Shown here piece after piece: positions 16,876 to 26,127 of a DNA stretch of 64,000 bases; the first letter of the stretch is position 1; the number at the start of each line of letters is the position of its first letter. The stretch comes from Atopobium sp. BS2 (GTDB taxonomy: Bacteria > Actinomycetota > Coriobacteriia > Coriobacteriales > Atopobiaceae), in contig NZ_JDFG01000047.1 of assembly GCF_000565075.1 (NCBI RefSeq), positions 28,646 through 92,645 of the forward strand, given 5' to 3'. Both the position numbers and the translations under genes were made by a program. The notes under the pieces are model-generated. The model was not told where the DNA came from. It saw only the letters and a program-made list of their open reading frames with translations, and made no database searches.

Positions 16876-17159
16876 TGTCTGTTATTAAGCCTGAGATTGA
16901 CAGCCTGCTTCAGAAGACTGAGCAGAATCCATTCTTGCTTTGCTCACTTGCTTCTAAGCGTGCTTGCGATATTAACAATATGCTTCACGGTCAGCACCTG
17001 CGTGTAACCGCTGTTCAGGATTTTGATGACATTACTACTGTTGCAAGTGGTAAAGATTCTGTCTCTATTGCTATGAAAGAGATTAACGACGGTACCCTTG
17101 GCTTTGTTAAAGATTCTTTTGACGAGGCAATTAAGGGCGAGAACACCATCGTTTACTAA
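16875..17159 (+). CDS. rpoZ: DNA-directed RNA polymerase omega subunit
   Basis: The omega subunit helps assemble RNA polymerase by binding the beta-prime subunit. The 94-residue protein carries the family core LLCSLASKRACDINNML near residues 21-37, equivalent to the conserved ASKRARQIN segment. It follows gmk with a one-base overlap (TAATG), the classical position. The C-terminal half is divergent but ends at a usual length. Confidence 0.88.
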   Translation: MSVIKPEIDSLLQKTEQNPFLLCSLASKRACDINNMLHGQHLRVTAVQDFDDITTVASGKDSVSIAMKEINDGTLGFVKDSFDEAIKGENTIVY

Positions 17160-17164
17160 GAGTT

Positions 17165-18409
17165 ATGACTGAAAGAGTATGTCTGGTTCACTACCACGAA
17201 ATTGGTTTAAAGGGTAAGAACCGATCCACTTTTGAAAATCAGTTGGTAACAAATTTGCGACGAGCCCTCCGACACTTTCTAGTGGCGGGGGTTTCTCGCA
17301 TTTCTGGCTACCTTCTTGTAGAAACCACTGACAAACAAGCAACTGAAGAGCTGCAACATGCTGTGGCCCAGGTTCCTGGCGTTGCACGTGCTTCTTTGGC
17401 GTATCGTTGTGGCTTAGATGAGCAGGAGTTTTGTCACGCCGCCGTGAAGGCGCTGGGGGAGTCCGGTGACTTTACTACGTTTAAAGTGCATGCTCGTCGT
17501 TCCTCAACGGTCTATCCAAAGCATTCCATTGAGATTAACCAGCTTGTAGGCGCAGTCCTTTGCGAGAATTTCCCTGATAAAAAAGTTCAGATGCATAATC
17601 CGGATATGACGGTTTATGTACACGTTGTTCAGGGTAACGCATACGTTTACGCTGCATCTATTCACGGCGTTGGTGGTCTTCCTGTTGGTACTGCGGGCAA
17701 AGTAGTATCGCTTCTTTCAAGCGGTATTGATTCTCCTGTTGCCACATGGATGGTTGGTCGTAGGGGAGCTACGGTAATTCCAGTTCACTTCTCTGGTCGT
17801 CCTATGACTTCCGATACCAGCGAATATCTGTGTCAGGATATCATTGAGGCTCTTGAACCTGCTGGTCTTATTGGCAGAATGTATGTTGTGCCCTTTGGCG
17901 AGCACCAGCGTGAGATTTCCCTTGCTGTTCCACAGGCTCTTCGTGTCATTATGTATCGTCGCGTAATGTACATCATTGCACAGAAGATTGCAGAGCTTGA
18001 GGGTGCTAAAGCCCTGGTAACTGGTGAGTCACTTGGTCAAGTTGCTTCTCAGACGCTTGATAACATTGCTGCTGTCAACGAGGCGGTCACCATACCTGTT
18101 TTGAGGCCTCTGATTGGCTCTGATAAGCAAGAAATCATCCGTCGCGCCCAAGATATCAACACGTTTGATATCTCAACGCAGACGGCTCCAGATTGCTGCA
18201 CATTGTTTATGCCTCGCCGTCCTGAGACTCATGCAAGAATGCGAGAAGTTCTTGAAGCATGGAATTCCTTTGATCATGAAGCAATGATCGATGACCTTAT
18301 GCAGCATATTGAGTACATTGACTTTAGTCAGTGTCCTTCATATAAGCCACCTAAAAAGCTTGCTGCTCGTCATAAAGAACTTGCTCCTGCAGAGTTTATT
18401 GCTGACTAG
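17165..18409 (+). CDS. thiI: tRNA 4-thiouridine synthase ThiI, without rhodanese domain
   Basis: ThiI adenylates tRNA uridine-8 for sulfur insertion, and in some bacteria feeds sulfur to thiamine synthesis. The 414-residue protein has an N-terminal ferredoxin-like/THUMP region (to about 165) and a PP-loop ATPase motif, LLSSGIDSPVATW, near residues 180-192. The C-terminal rhodanese domain of the E. coli protein is missing, as in many Gram-positive ThiI proteins. It begins 6 bases after rpoZ and is followed by a strong terminator. Confidence 0.93.
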   Translation: MTERVCLVHYHEIGLKGKNRSTFENQLVTNLRRALRHFLVAGVSRISGYLLVETTDKQATEELQHAVAQVPGVARASLAYRCGLDEQEFCHAAVKALGESGDFTTFKVHARRSSTVYPKHSIEINQLVGAVLCENFPDKKVQMHNPDMTVYVHVVQGNAYVYAASIHGVGGLPVGTAGKVVSLLSSGIDSPVATWMVGRRGATVIPVHFSGRPMTSDTSEYLCQDIIEALEPAGLIGRMYVVPFGEHQREISLAVPQALRVIMYRRVMYIIAQKIAELEGAKALVTGESLGQVASQTLDNIAAVNEAVTIPVLRPLIGSDKQEIIRRAQDINTFDISTQTAPDCCTLFMPRRPETHARMREVLEAWNSFDHEAMIDDLMQHIEYIDFSQCPSYKPPKKLAARHKELAPAEFIAD

Positions 18410-18461
18410 GATATTTTCACTGCTCAAAACTTTTGATCGCTTTGCTCAGATGCATTTTTAG

Positions 18462-18490
18462 AATCCGCCCCGTAAAAGGGCGGATTTTTT
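18462..18490 (+). terminator. Rho-independent terminator after thiI
   Basis: AATCCGCCC (18462-18470) pairs with GGGCGGATT (18478-18486) around a 7-base loop and runs into six T residues. It ends the mihF-gmk-rpoZ-thiI transcription unit. Confidence 0.93.
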
Positions 18491-18673
18491 ATGCGAGTGG
18501 TTTGATAGTCTTATTTAGAGCAATTCTGTTCTTGTTAGTTTGTGCAATATATCTGGCAATTGTTGATAACTGTGTCAGATTACCAGCAGTTTTAGGACAA
18601 AGCTATTAGATGAATCTTTAAAAGTAGTGCTTCTCATTAACCTAATAGTTGAATATAAATCTGAGGTGATTGT

Positions 18674-19426
18674 ATGGCTCAGATTTCAAATAACCGCACT
18701 CAAGTAATTAATAAATTGATGAGAAGATTTAATCTATCTCAGCAACAACTCATAGCGGTTGCCGCTGTGGTTGTCCTAGCTGTTGTGTCAGGAGTTGTAT
18801 TAATTGGAATAATTTCTGCTGGAACATCAGAGTCTTTTGACAGATCGCATAATCAGGCAAACTCTACACAGAGCGCGATTGTTGCGGAAAATCCACAGCA
18901 CTCCCAAGAGGATAAGTCTACAGAGCAGCCAGGAGATGACCATAAGATTAAAGAAGCATCTCCTCAAATGATGGTTCATGTTGATGGAGCCGTTAAATCA
19001 CCCGGTCTGTATGCACTTCAGATGGTAAATCCACGTGTAAACGATGCAATTCAAATAGCAGGTGGCTTGACTGAAGATGCCAACAGTCAAAGCATTAATC
19101 TAGCGTCTCCTGTTGAAGATGGTCAAAAAATTTATATTCCTCGAAAGGGAGAAGAAGCGCCGCCAGAGTTTTCGCAGCCAGATCAGAATAAAGCTACAAG
19201 TAATAAACAGACGGATAAGAAGAGTGACAAAAAGACAGTTGTAGATATTAATCGAGCAACCGTAGAAGAATTTACCAAGCTTCATGGTGTTGGAGAAGGC
19301 TTGGCTAAACGAATTGTTGCAGATAGACAAAAGAACGGACCCTTTAAGACCACTGAAGATTTGATGCGCGTTTCTGGTATTGGTCAGAAAAAGTTTGATC
19401 AGCTCAAGGACAATATTCGTGTCTAA
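18674..19426 (+). CDS. comEA: ComEA-type DNA-binding competence protein
   Basis: This membrane-anchored protein binds double-stranded DNA outside the cell during transformation. Of its 250 residues, one membrane segment lies near 28-52 (AVAAVVVLAVVSGVVLIGI), an SLBB domain near 100-158, and a Lys-rich linker at about 170-188. A double helix-hairpin-helix follows, from about 191 to the end (DINRATVEEFTKLHGVGEGL and RVSGIGQKKF). It overlaps comEC by 8 bases. Together they indicate a DNA uptake apparatus; the pilus and other com genes are not in this window. Confidence 0.93.
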   Translation: MAQISNNRTQVINKLMRRFNLSQQQLIAVAAVVVLAVVSGVVLIGIISAGTSESFDRSHNQANSTQSAIVAENPQHSQEDKSTEQPGDDHKIKEASPQMMVHVDGAVKSPGLYALQMVNPRVNDAIQIAGGLTEDANSQSINLASPVEDGQKIYIPRKGEEAPPEFSQPDQNKATSNKQTDKKSDKKTVVDINRATVEEFTKLHGVGEGLAKRIVADRQKNGPFKTTEDLMRVSGIGQKKFDQLKDNIRV

Positions 19427-21806
19427 GGTGATAGAACAACCCTCTAGGCCTTTTATTCCGTATAGCCTTTGTATCTTGCTATTTGTTTGCGTATGGCTGC
19501 ATGTTTTTATCGCAAGAAACGCAACGCTTGATACTATTTTGCTTCAGATTTTAGGAAGTTGCATGGCGGCGGCATTAGGACTTTGGTATGTAAAGCATGC
19601 GCATACTAGCCTTATGACTGTTGGGGTAGTTTTACTCTTACTTGTAATTATTCTTATCAGGTCTTCCTTTATATACGACAGTCAAATGGCGTCAGTGAAT
19701 CTTTTAGAGTCAACTTCCGTACATGATTTTGAACTAGTTGTATCAAGAGATTTAGTTTACAAAAATCATGCATGGACTGGTCAGGCGTCTGTCTTTTACC
19801 AAGGTGGCTGTATCGGGTCTGTTGGCATACATGCCAAAGAACCATTCTTACGAGAAACACATCTGTGCTGCGAAGGGAGGTTTACACAATATAAAGATAA
19901 GGAGTTTTCAGAAGAACAATTTAAGAGAGGAGTACTTGGTTCAATTCAGATAACCAAGGTAAATTCCACATCTTATGATGAGGGGATTGTTGGAGAAGTT
20001 GCTCAATTTAGAGAAAGCTGCATTTCTCAACTTCAGCCAGAGGTGAGCTTTGGTCGAGCATTAGCAGCATGTGGCCTTTGTGCCTATAGGCCTAGCTTGT
20101 ATAGCTTTAACATTCCTAGGATATTTATGCGTTGTGGTCTTATGCACCTTATAGCAATTTCTAGTTGTCACATGGTAATTCTCTCTACCTTTATTGATGC
20201 ATTACTTAAAAAGTTGACGTTAAAACCACTTTTGAGAGGAGTATTAAATTTATTTCTACTCAGTAGTTACGCACTTTTCTGCGGATTACCTGCGTCTGCA
20301 ATAAGGGCAATATTTCTTGTTGAACAAAAATACGTTATGCAATGTGTTGGCAGGAAAAAACACACATTATCTGCTGTTTCTACTCTGGCTCTACTCATGC
20401 TCTGTGTTGATCCACAGCTGAGCGTAAACATTGCTTTTACCTTGTCACTAGCTTGTATTTTTGGAATGAATATATACGGCAGCCTTGCTCAGTACTATGC
20501 AAAAATTGCCTTTCACGTATCTGGCTATGGAAAAGTGCAGAAGGTTTTGAGAAAACCGTTTTCTCATGTACGTAACACTATGTGTGCGACAACAGTTGCT
20601 CAGCTCTCATGCCTTCCAATTTCATGTGTGTATTTTGGTCACTTTTCGTTACTTGCACCTCTCTCAAGTGCCTTAATTACAAGCTTGTTTTCTCTTCTGA
20701 GCTTATTTGGAATTGGGGTAATAGTTTTTAGTGGCTTTAAGCCAGTTCAAGATATTGCTCTTTTTCTCGTAGATTCTCTTGGTCAGCTTATAGAGATTCT
20801 CGCTTCTTTTTTATCTGAAAGATCTTTTGCAAGCGTGTCGTTAACTGACATGAGCTGGATAGTTTCATTGCTTGTGTTTGCAGCAATGGTGGCTCTTTAC
20901 GTGTTTTGGCCAAAAGGGAAAAGAGTAGTTTTATCTGGCATTTGTTTGATGGTGTTTATGCTTATTTTGGGTTTAAGTATCTACTGGAAGTTTTTCTCGC
21001 CAACAAGAATTTGTGTGATGGATATTGGCCAAGGAGATGCCATATTGCTCAGTGACGGCGCGCATTCTCTGCTCGTAGACACGAGTGTGGGAGATGTGGT
21101 TAATGACGCTCTAGAGCGACAACACATCTCATATCTTGATGCTATTTTGCTCACACACCTTGATGAGGATCATGCTGGTGGCGTGAGGTATATGGTTGGT
21201 TCGGTGAAAGCAGGTCGGGTATTAGTTGGAGAAGGAATAGCAAAACAAGAAAAACCTGAGCTTCAGAGAGCTATTCAGAGGATTTCCGGCAGCAGCTCCT
21301 ATGAAGTTTTATATGGTGATGAATTTGATGTCGGCCGCTTTCATATCCGCGTTGTGTGGCCACATAGGGGATACAAAGCTAAAGAAGCTAATAATGCGTC
21401 GGTTGAGCTCTATGTGACGTATAACGATGGGCAAAATACCTTAACTACGCTTTTAACGGGAGACGCTGAAAGAGATCAGACAAAAGAGACGGTGGATTCA
21501 GGCGATGTAGGCGATATAGATTTCTTAAAAGTTGGACATCATGGTGCAGCAAAGTCGCTTTATCCAGAAACTGCTCGTGTGCTAAAACCCGAGGTAGCAA
21601 TTGCAAGTGCTGGAAAAAATAATCGTTATGGTCATCCTAAACAGGAAGCGGTGGATATCTTAGAGGGTGTTGGCGCAAGGTTTTATTGCACAAAAGATTA
21701 TGGAGACGTCACCGTATTTCCCGGAGAACATGGACCTAGGGTAAGTGTGCAACATGCTAAAGTAGATACAGATTTAGAGGAGGAAAAAGATGGCGGAGCA
21801 GGCTAA
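19419..21806 (+). CDS. comEC: ComEC/Rec2 DNA uptake channel protein
   Basis: ComEC forms the inner-membrane channel through which one strand of transforming DNA enters. The 795-residue protein has an N-terminal membrane/OB-like region and a central multi-pass Competence domain (about 225-525). A C-terminal metallo-beta-lactamase-like domain carries LTHLDEDHAGG near 578-588 and a later VGHHGAAKS segment. GTG 19419 is chosen because AAGGA lies 8 bases upstream inside comEA; an open frame extends further upstream within comEA but has no ribosome site. It overlaps holA by 17 bases. Confidence 0.93.
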   Translation: MSKVIEQPSRPFIPYSLCILLFVCVWLHVFIARNATLDTILLQILGSCMAAALGLWYVKHAHTSLMTVGVVLLLLVIILIRSSFIYDSQMASVNLLESTSVHDFELVVSRDLVYKNHAWTGQASVFYQGGCIGSVGIHAKEPFLRETHLCCEGRFTQYKDKEFSEEQFKRGVLGSIQITKVNSTSYDEGIVGEVAQFRESCISQLQPEVSFGRALAACGLCAYRPSLYSFNIPRIFMRCGLMHLIAISSCHMVILSTFIDALLKKLTLKPLLRGVLNLFLLSSYALFCGLPASAIRAIFLVEQKYVMQCVGRKKHTLSAVSTLALLMLCVDPQLSVNIAFTLSLACIFGMNIYGSLAQYYAKIAFHVSGYGKVQKVLRKPFSHVRNTMCATTVAQLSCLPISCVYFGHFSLLAPLSSALITSLFSLLSLFGIGVIVFSGFKPVQDIALFLVDSLGQLIEILASFLSERSFASVSLTDMSWIVSLLVFAAMVALYVFWPKGKRVVLSGICLMVFMLILGLSIYWKFFSPTRICVMDIGQGDAILLSDGAHSLLVDTSVGDVVNDALERQHISYLDAILLTHLDEDHAGGVRYMVGSVKAGRVLVGEGIAKQEKPELQRAIQRISGSSSYEVLYGDEFDVGRFHIRVVWPHRGYKAKEANNASVELYVTYNDGQNTLTTLLTGDAERDQTKETVDSGDVGDIDFLKVGHHGAAKSLYPETARVLKPEVAIASAGKNNRYGHPKQEAVDILEGVGARFYCTKDYGDVTVFPGEHGPRVSVQHAKVDTDLEEEKDGGAG

Positions 21807-22761
21807 GCTACTAGCTGCATATTTGGCTGTTGGCCCTGACGAGATGAAGCGCGCGAGGGCTATTGACAAACTTAAAAGCCGTCTTAACCAGAGTTTTATT
21901 ACGTTTAACCTTGATGAGATTTCTGTAAGCGCTGAGCTGACTCCAGAATCTGTTCTGTCATCCGCTCAAACACTTCCTATGGGTGATTCTAGACGAATTG
22001 TTGTCATTGATGATGCAGGTAAATTGCCTAAGTCTGTGTCCGAGGCTCTTGTTGAGTATCTAAAGAACCCCAATCCAACTACCACGCTGATGCTTTCTGC
22101 AAAGACGCTTGCAAAAACAACAAGGCTCTACAAAGCAGTTGATGCTTTAGGTAAGCTCGCAGTTATTAATTGTGGTGCAATGACCAGAAGTGAATTGCCT
22201 AAATATATAGGAGATCTTGGAAGAAAGTATGGGCTACAAATTCCAGCAAATGTGGCCAACGAGCTTGTAAGTCGTGTTGGCGATAATACCACCATGCTCG
22301 ATTCTCAGATTAAATCTCTAGCAGCTCTGTTGGGTCGTCCTGGTGCAATTGACGTTCAATTTGTAGAAACTCATGTTGCACGAGTGGTTGAGGTCAAGCC
22401 GTGGGATTTTCTCGACAGTTTATCAGCGAGAAATGCTCAAAAGGCTTTGGAGCTTTACAGTCAGATGGATGAATCGGGAGCTATTGGAAATCTGTCACTT
22501 ATGACTGGACGCGTAAGAGAGCTTATTTGCGCCAGGTCTATGGTTAAGCGTGGTACAGAACGGGAAATTGCTCCAGTTTTGGGCAAGCAGGACTGGCAAG
22601 TAAGAAATTATGCACGATGGGCGCGTCAATTTGCAGATGGCGAGCTTGAACATATTCTGGGCCTCTGTGCAGATGCAGAACGTGGTCTTAAGAGTGGAGA
22701 AGATAAAACAACCACAATGACCAAGCTTATCTTTGCTCTGTGCGGCGTCGCAAATGTGTAG
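21790..22761 (+). CDS. holA: DNA polymerase III delta subunit
   Basis: The delta subunit opens the sliding clamp in the clamp loader. The 323-residue protein matches HolA: an AAA+-like N-terminus with an acidic VVIDDAGKLP segment near 73-82, a central LVSRVGDNTTML segment near 157-168 and a C-terminal all-helical collar domain. The start follows GAGGAGGAAAAAG inside comEC. The order comEA-comEC-holA-rpsT(opposite)-lepA is common in Gram-positive bacteria. Confidence 0.92.
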   Translation: MAEQAKLLAAYLAVGPDEMKRARAIDKLKSRLNQSFITFNLDEISVSAELTPESVLSSAQTLPMGDSRRIVVIDDAGKLPKSVSEALVEYLKNPNPTTTLMLSAKTLAKTTRLYKAVDALGKLAVINCGAMTRSELPKYIGDLGRKYGLQIPANVANELVSRVGDNTTMLDSQIKSLAALLGRPGAIDVQFVETHVARVVEVKPWDFLDSLSARNAQKALELYSQMDESGAIGNLSLMTGRVRELICARSMVKRGTEREIAPVLGKQDWQVRNYARWARQFADGELEHILGLCADAERGLKSGEDKTTTMTKLIFALCGVANV

Positions 22762-22781
22762 ATTCAAAGAATTCAGGTAAG

Positions 22782-22811
22782 AAAAAACGGACTCCAAGGA
22801 GTCCGTTTTAA
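22782..22811. terminator. Bidirectional terminator between holA and rpsT
   Basis: A 12-bp perfect stem (22784-22795 with 22798-22809) has A residues on its left side and T residues on its right side, so it can end transcription from either direction. It lies between convergent holA and rpsT. Confidence 0.9.
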
Positions 22812-22833
22812 AAAGTTTAAAAGTAGATAAGAA

Positions 22834-23097
22834 CTACTTAAGGGTGTTAACAAGCTTCTGAACGCCGCTCTTACGCTGAGCAGCCTGATTCTTGTGTACG
22901 ATGCCCTTAGAAGCAGCCTTGTCAAGAAGGCGGGATGCCTTGTTAGCTGCAATCTGTGCGTCCTCAAGCTGGCCTGCCTCAACAGCAGTGCGAACTGCCT
23001 TAATAGCAGTCTTAAGCTCGGAACGGACAGCCTTGTTGCGCTGGCGTGCCTTCTCAGCGGTGAGAATACGCTTCTTCTGAGACTTGATGTTAGCCAC
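22834..23097 (-). CDS. rpsT: 30S ribosomal protein S20
   Basis: S20 binds 16S rRNA in the body of the small subunit. The 87-residue, very Lys/Ala/Arg-rich sequence begins [21 protein letters not shown], bar its first residue the standard S20 start, and ends in a second conserved helix near 45-85. The start is preceded by GGAACCGC, a purine-rich but weak ribosome site. It stands alone on the minus strand between holA and lepA, its usual position. Confidence 0.97.
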   Translation of the reverse strand: MANIKSQKKRILTAEKARQRNKAVRSELKTAIKAVRTAVEAGQLEDAQIAANKASRLLDKAASKGIVHKNQAAQRKSGVQKLVNTLK

Positions 23098-23205
23098 GTG
23101 CGGTTCCTTTCGGTGTTTACTATGTGAGGCCTCTTCGCTGAGACACGTTTGAGGCAGCTGTTGAAGTATAGCACGAAGGGGGTAGTTTACGCTATTATTT
23201 TCCTT

Positions 23206-25017
23206 ATGAATACACAGGATACTTCACATATTCGCAACTTCTCTATTGTTGCGCACATTGATCACGGTAAATCTACCATCAGTGACCGCATTTTGGAGCT
23301 TACTCATACCGTTGAAGAACGCGATATGGAGTCACAGCTCTTGGACACTATGGACATTGAACGTGAGCGTGGAATTACCATCAAATCAAACGCCGTCCGC
23401 GTCATGTATGACGCAGATGATGGAGAACGCTATCAGTTCAATCTGATTGACACTCCAGGCCACGTCGACTTTACCTATGAGGTTTCAAGGTCTTTGGCTG
23501 CCTGCGAAGGAGCGGTGCTGGTTGTTGATGCAACGCAAGGCGTGGAGGCTCAAACAGTCTCAAACGCCATGCTGGCCATGAACGCTAACCTGGATATTGT
23601 TCCTGCAATCAATAAGATTGACCTTCCATCTGCTCGACCTGAAGAGGTACGTGTAGAAATTGAAGATGTCCTTGCTATCCCGGCTGATGATGCGGTATGT
23701 GTCTCCGGTAAAACAGGTGAGGGTATTCACGAGCTTCTTGAGGCTTTGGTGTATTTGGTTTCTCCTCCAAAGGGAGACCCTACAGCTCCACTTAAGGCGC
23801 TTATTCTGGACTCGTATTTTGACCAGTTCAGAGGCGTCGTTGCAACGGTGCGTGTTTTTGATGGTTCAATCAAGGCTGGCGACCAGCTTCTTATGATGCA
23901 GGGATCTGTGCCTTTTCTTGTTGAAGAAGTTGGCGCTAAGAGACCTCTTGAGATGGCTGTTGACCAGCTTTCTGTTGGTGAAGTTGGCTATGTGGTCACT
24001 GGCCTCAAAGACCCTGAAGCTGTTCGCGTTGGAGATACGCTTACCTACAAGCAAAATCCTTGTTCAGAACCACTACCAGGTTACCGCGAGGCAAAACCAA
24101 TGGTATTTACCGGTCTTTTCCCGGTTGATAACAAACAGTACGAGAATCTCCGTGATGCACTTGATAAGTTGCACGTTAATGATCCATCTCTTACGTGGTC
24201 TCCAGAGACGTCTGTTGCTTTGGGATTTGGCTTCAGAGTAGGCTTTTTGGGTCTTCTCCACATGGAGGTTGTCAAAGAACGTCTTGAGCGTGAGTTTGAC
24301 CTGGACTTGATTGCTACCAGTCCCTCTGTTGACTATCACGTCTATAAGACCGATGGAACTATGATTGAGATTACCAGTCCTCAAGATCTTCCAGAGGTTA
24401 CCAAGATTGACCGCATTGATGAGCCATACCTAAAGGCAAAGATTATTGTGCCTCCTGAGTTTGTTGGTACGGTTATGCAGCTTGTTGTTGATCATCGTGG
24501 CGTATCTGAAGACATGGTGTATCTGTCTGATAAGTCCGTCGAGATGATCTTTAGCATTCCTTTGGCCGAGCTTATTCTGGACTTCTTTGACCAGCTTAAG
24601 AGTAGAACCAAAGGTTATGCCTCACTTGACTATGAGTTTGATTCGTATCGCACTTCTGACCTGGTTAAGCTTGATATCTTGCTTGCTGGAGACGTTGTTG
24701 ATGCGCTTTCGTTTATTGTTCACAAAGACAAAGCATATGATCTTGCTCGTGGTCTTTGCGACAGACTAAAAGGCATCATTCCTCAGCAGCTCTTTGAGGT
24801 TCCTATTCAGGGTGCTATTGGCAATAAAATCATTTCTCGTTCTACCGTTCGCGCACGTAGAAAGGACGTCTTGGCTAAATGCTACGGCGGCGACATTTCC
24901 AGAAAGCGCAAGCTGCTTGAAAAGCAAAAAGAGGGCAAGAAGCGCATGAAGCAGATTGGCTCAGTCGAAGTACCTCAAGAGGCGTTCTTGGCTGTTCTCA
25001 AGGTTGATGACGAGTAG
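23206..25017 (+). CDS. lepA: Elongation factor 4 (LepA)
   Basis: LepA is a ribosome-binding GTPase that back-translocates stalled ribosomes or aids initiation. The 603-residue protein has G1 AHIDHGKST near residues 16-24, G3 DTPGHVDF near 82-89, G4 NKID near 136, then EF-G-like domains and the LepA-specific C-terminal domain ([20 protein letters not shown]). ATG 23206 fits the family start. No ribosome site is seen in the usual window, the nearest (AAGGGGG, 23176-23182) being 23 bases away. A TATTAT -10-like box sits 7 bases before the start, raising the possibility of leaderless mRNA. Confidence 0.95.
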   Translation: MNTQDTSHIRNFSIVAHIDHGKSTISDRILELTHTVEERDMESQLLDTMDIERERGITIKSNAVRVMYDADDGERYQFNLIDTPGHVDFTYEVSRSLAACEGAVLVVDATQGVEAQTVSNAMLAMNANLDIVPAINKIDLPSARPEEVRVEIEDVLAIPADDAVCVSGKTGEGIHELLEALVYLVSPPKGDPTAPLKALILDSYFDQFRGVVATVRVFDGSIKAGDQLLMMQGSVPFLVEEVGAKRPLEMAVDQLSVGEVGYVVTGLKDPEAVRVGDTLTYKQNPCSEPLPGYREAKPMVFTGLFPVDNKQYENLRDALDKLHVNDPSLTWSPETSVALGFGFRVGFLGLLHMEVVKERLEREFDLDLIATSPSVDYHVYKTDGTMIEITSPQDLPEVTKIDRIDEPYLKAKIIVPPEFVGTVMQLVVDHRGVSEDMVYLSDKSVEMIFSIPLAELILDFFDQLKSRTKGYASLDYEFDSYRTSDLVKLDILLAGDVVDALSFIVHKDKAYDLARGLCDRLKGIIPQQLFEVPIQGAIGNKIISRSTVRARRKDVLAKCYGGDISRKRKLLEKQKEGKKRMKQIGSVEVPQEAFLAVLKVDDE

Positions 25018-25026
25018 AAGGTATCT

Positions 25027-26118
25027 GTGGAATCGCTTCAAACTATTATTGCAACCTGTGCTCCTGAAGCTGGTCTTTCTTCTCGCATTATTCCTTTTGC
25101 GTTAGGCACTTCACTCAAGGAGCGCCTGTCTGCAAATCCCGTGCTTATGGCCCCTATGGCCGGTGTCAGCGATGGCGTGTATCGCACTATGGCTCGAGCT
25201 GGCGGAGCAGGTCTTGCGTATTCAGAAATGGTTTCTGTTGCAGGAATTCATTATGGTGGCGAGAAAACCTGGGAGCTTGTAGAGCCTCTTGCAACAGAGC
25301 CTGATATTGCTGTTCAGCTCTTTGGTTCAAAGCCAGATCAGTTTAAAGAAGCAGCAGCTCAGATTAGTGAGCGTTTAGGGGATAAGCTGGCTCTTATCGA
25401 TATCAATATGGCTTGTCCTGTTCCTAAGGTGGTTAAAAAAGGGGAGGGTTCAGCCCTTCTCGATACCCCAGAGCTTGCTGCAGATTTGGTTAAGGCTTGT
25501 CTGTCTGAGGTTAGCGTACCTGTCACTGTCAAGATTAGGCGTGGTAGACGTCAGGATGAGGAAGTGGCACCTGAGTTTGCTCGCGCCATGGAGGCTGCTG
25601 GAGCGTCTGCTGTTGCTATTCATGGCCGCTTTGCCACCCAGATGTATCGAGGTCAGGCGGAATGGGAGACCGTTAATAGAGTTTGCGATGCTGTTTCAAT
25701 TCCGGTTATAGGCTCTGGCGATATGCTCTCTGCTGAAGCAGCAGCTCATGCTCTTACAGAGACAGGTGTAACGGCTGTAATGATTGCTCGCGGAACGTAC
25801 GGAAATCCGTGGATTTTTAAAAACACTCAAGCTTTAGTTGAGGGTCAACCTGTGCTTGTTCCAACGCTTGACCAAATGCTTGCATCTTTTATGATGCATG
25901 TAAGGTTGCTTGACGCTGCGGATATTCATATTGCTCGCGCTAGAAGCCTTTCTACCTGGTATTTTAGAGGTATTCCAAACGCAGCCTATTGGCGTGGAAA
26001 GTCAGTAAAGTGCGTTACGGCCCAGGATTTTATTGATCTTGCACTAGAGATTAAAGAAACCGTCAAGCGGCTTGAGGGTGAGCAAGAATTTCCTGAGCAT
26101 AATCTACCTATGAGCTAG
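25027..26118 (+). CDS. dusB: tRNA-dihydrouridine synthase (DusB-type)
   Basis: This FMN enzyme reduces uridine to dihydrouridine in the tRNA D-loop. The 363-residue protein has the flavin-binding VLMAPMAGVSDGVYR near residues 39-53, the catalytic cysteine in NMACPVPKVVKKGEGSAL near 125-142 and the phosphate-binding GSGDM and ARGTYGNPWIF segments. GTG 25027 gives an N-terminus about 25 residues longer than most family members, so a later start is possible. It lies 9 bases after lepA and 9 before hemW. The exact subgroup is inferred. Confidence 0.88.
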   Translation: MESLQTIIATCAPEAGLSSRIIPFALGTSLKERLSANPVLMAPMAGVSDGVYRTMARAGGAGLAYSEMVSVAGIHYGGEKTWELVEPLATEPDIAVQLFGSKPDQFKEAAAQISERLGDKLALIDINMACPVPKVVKKGEGSALLDTPELAADLVKACLSEVSVPVTVKIRRGRRQDEEVAPEFARAMEAAGASAVAIHGRFATQMYRGQAEWETVNRVCDAVSIPVIGSGDMLSAEAAAHALTETGVTAVMIARGTYGNPWIFKNTQALVEGQPVLVPTLDQMLASFMMHVRLLDAADIHIARARSLSTWYFRGIPNAAYWRGKSVKCVTAQDFIDLALEIKETVKRLEGEQEFPEHNLPMS

Positions 26119-26127
26119 TGATTTGTT

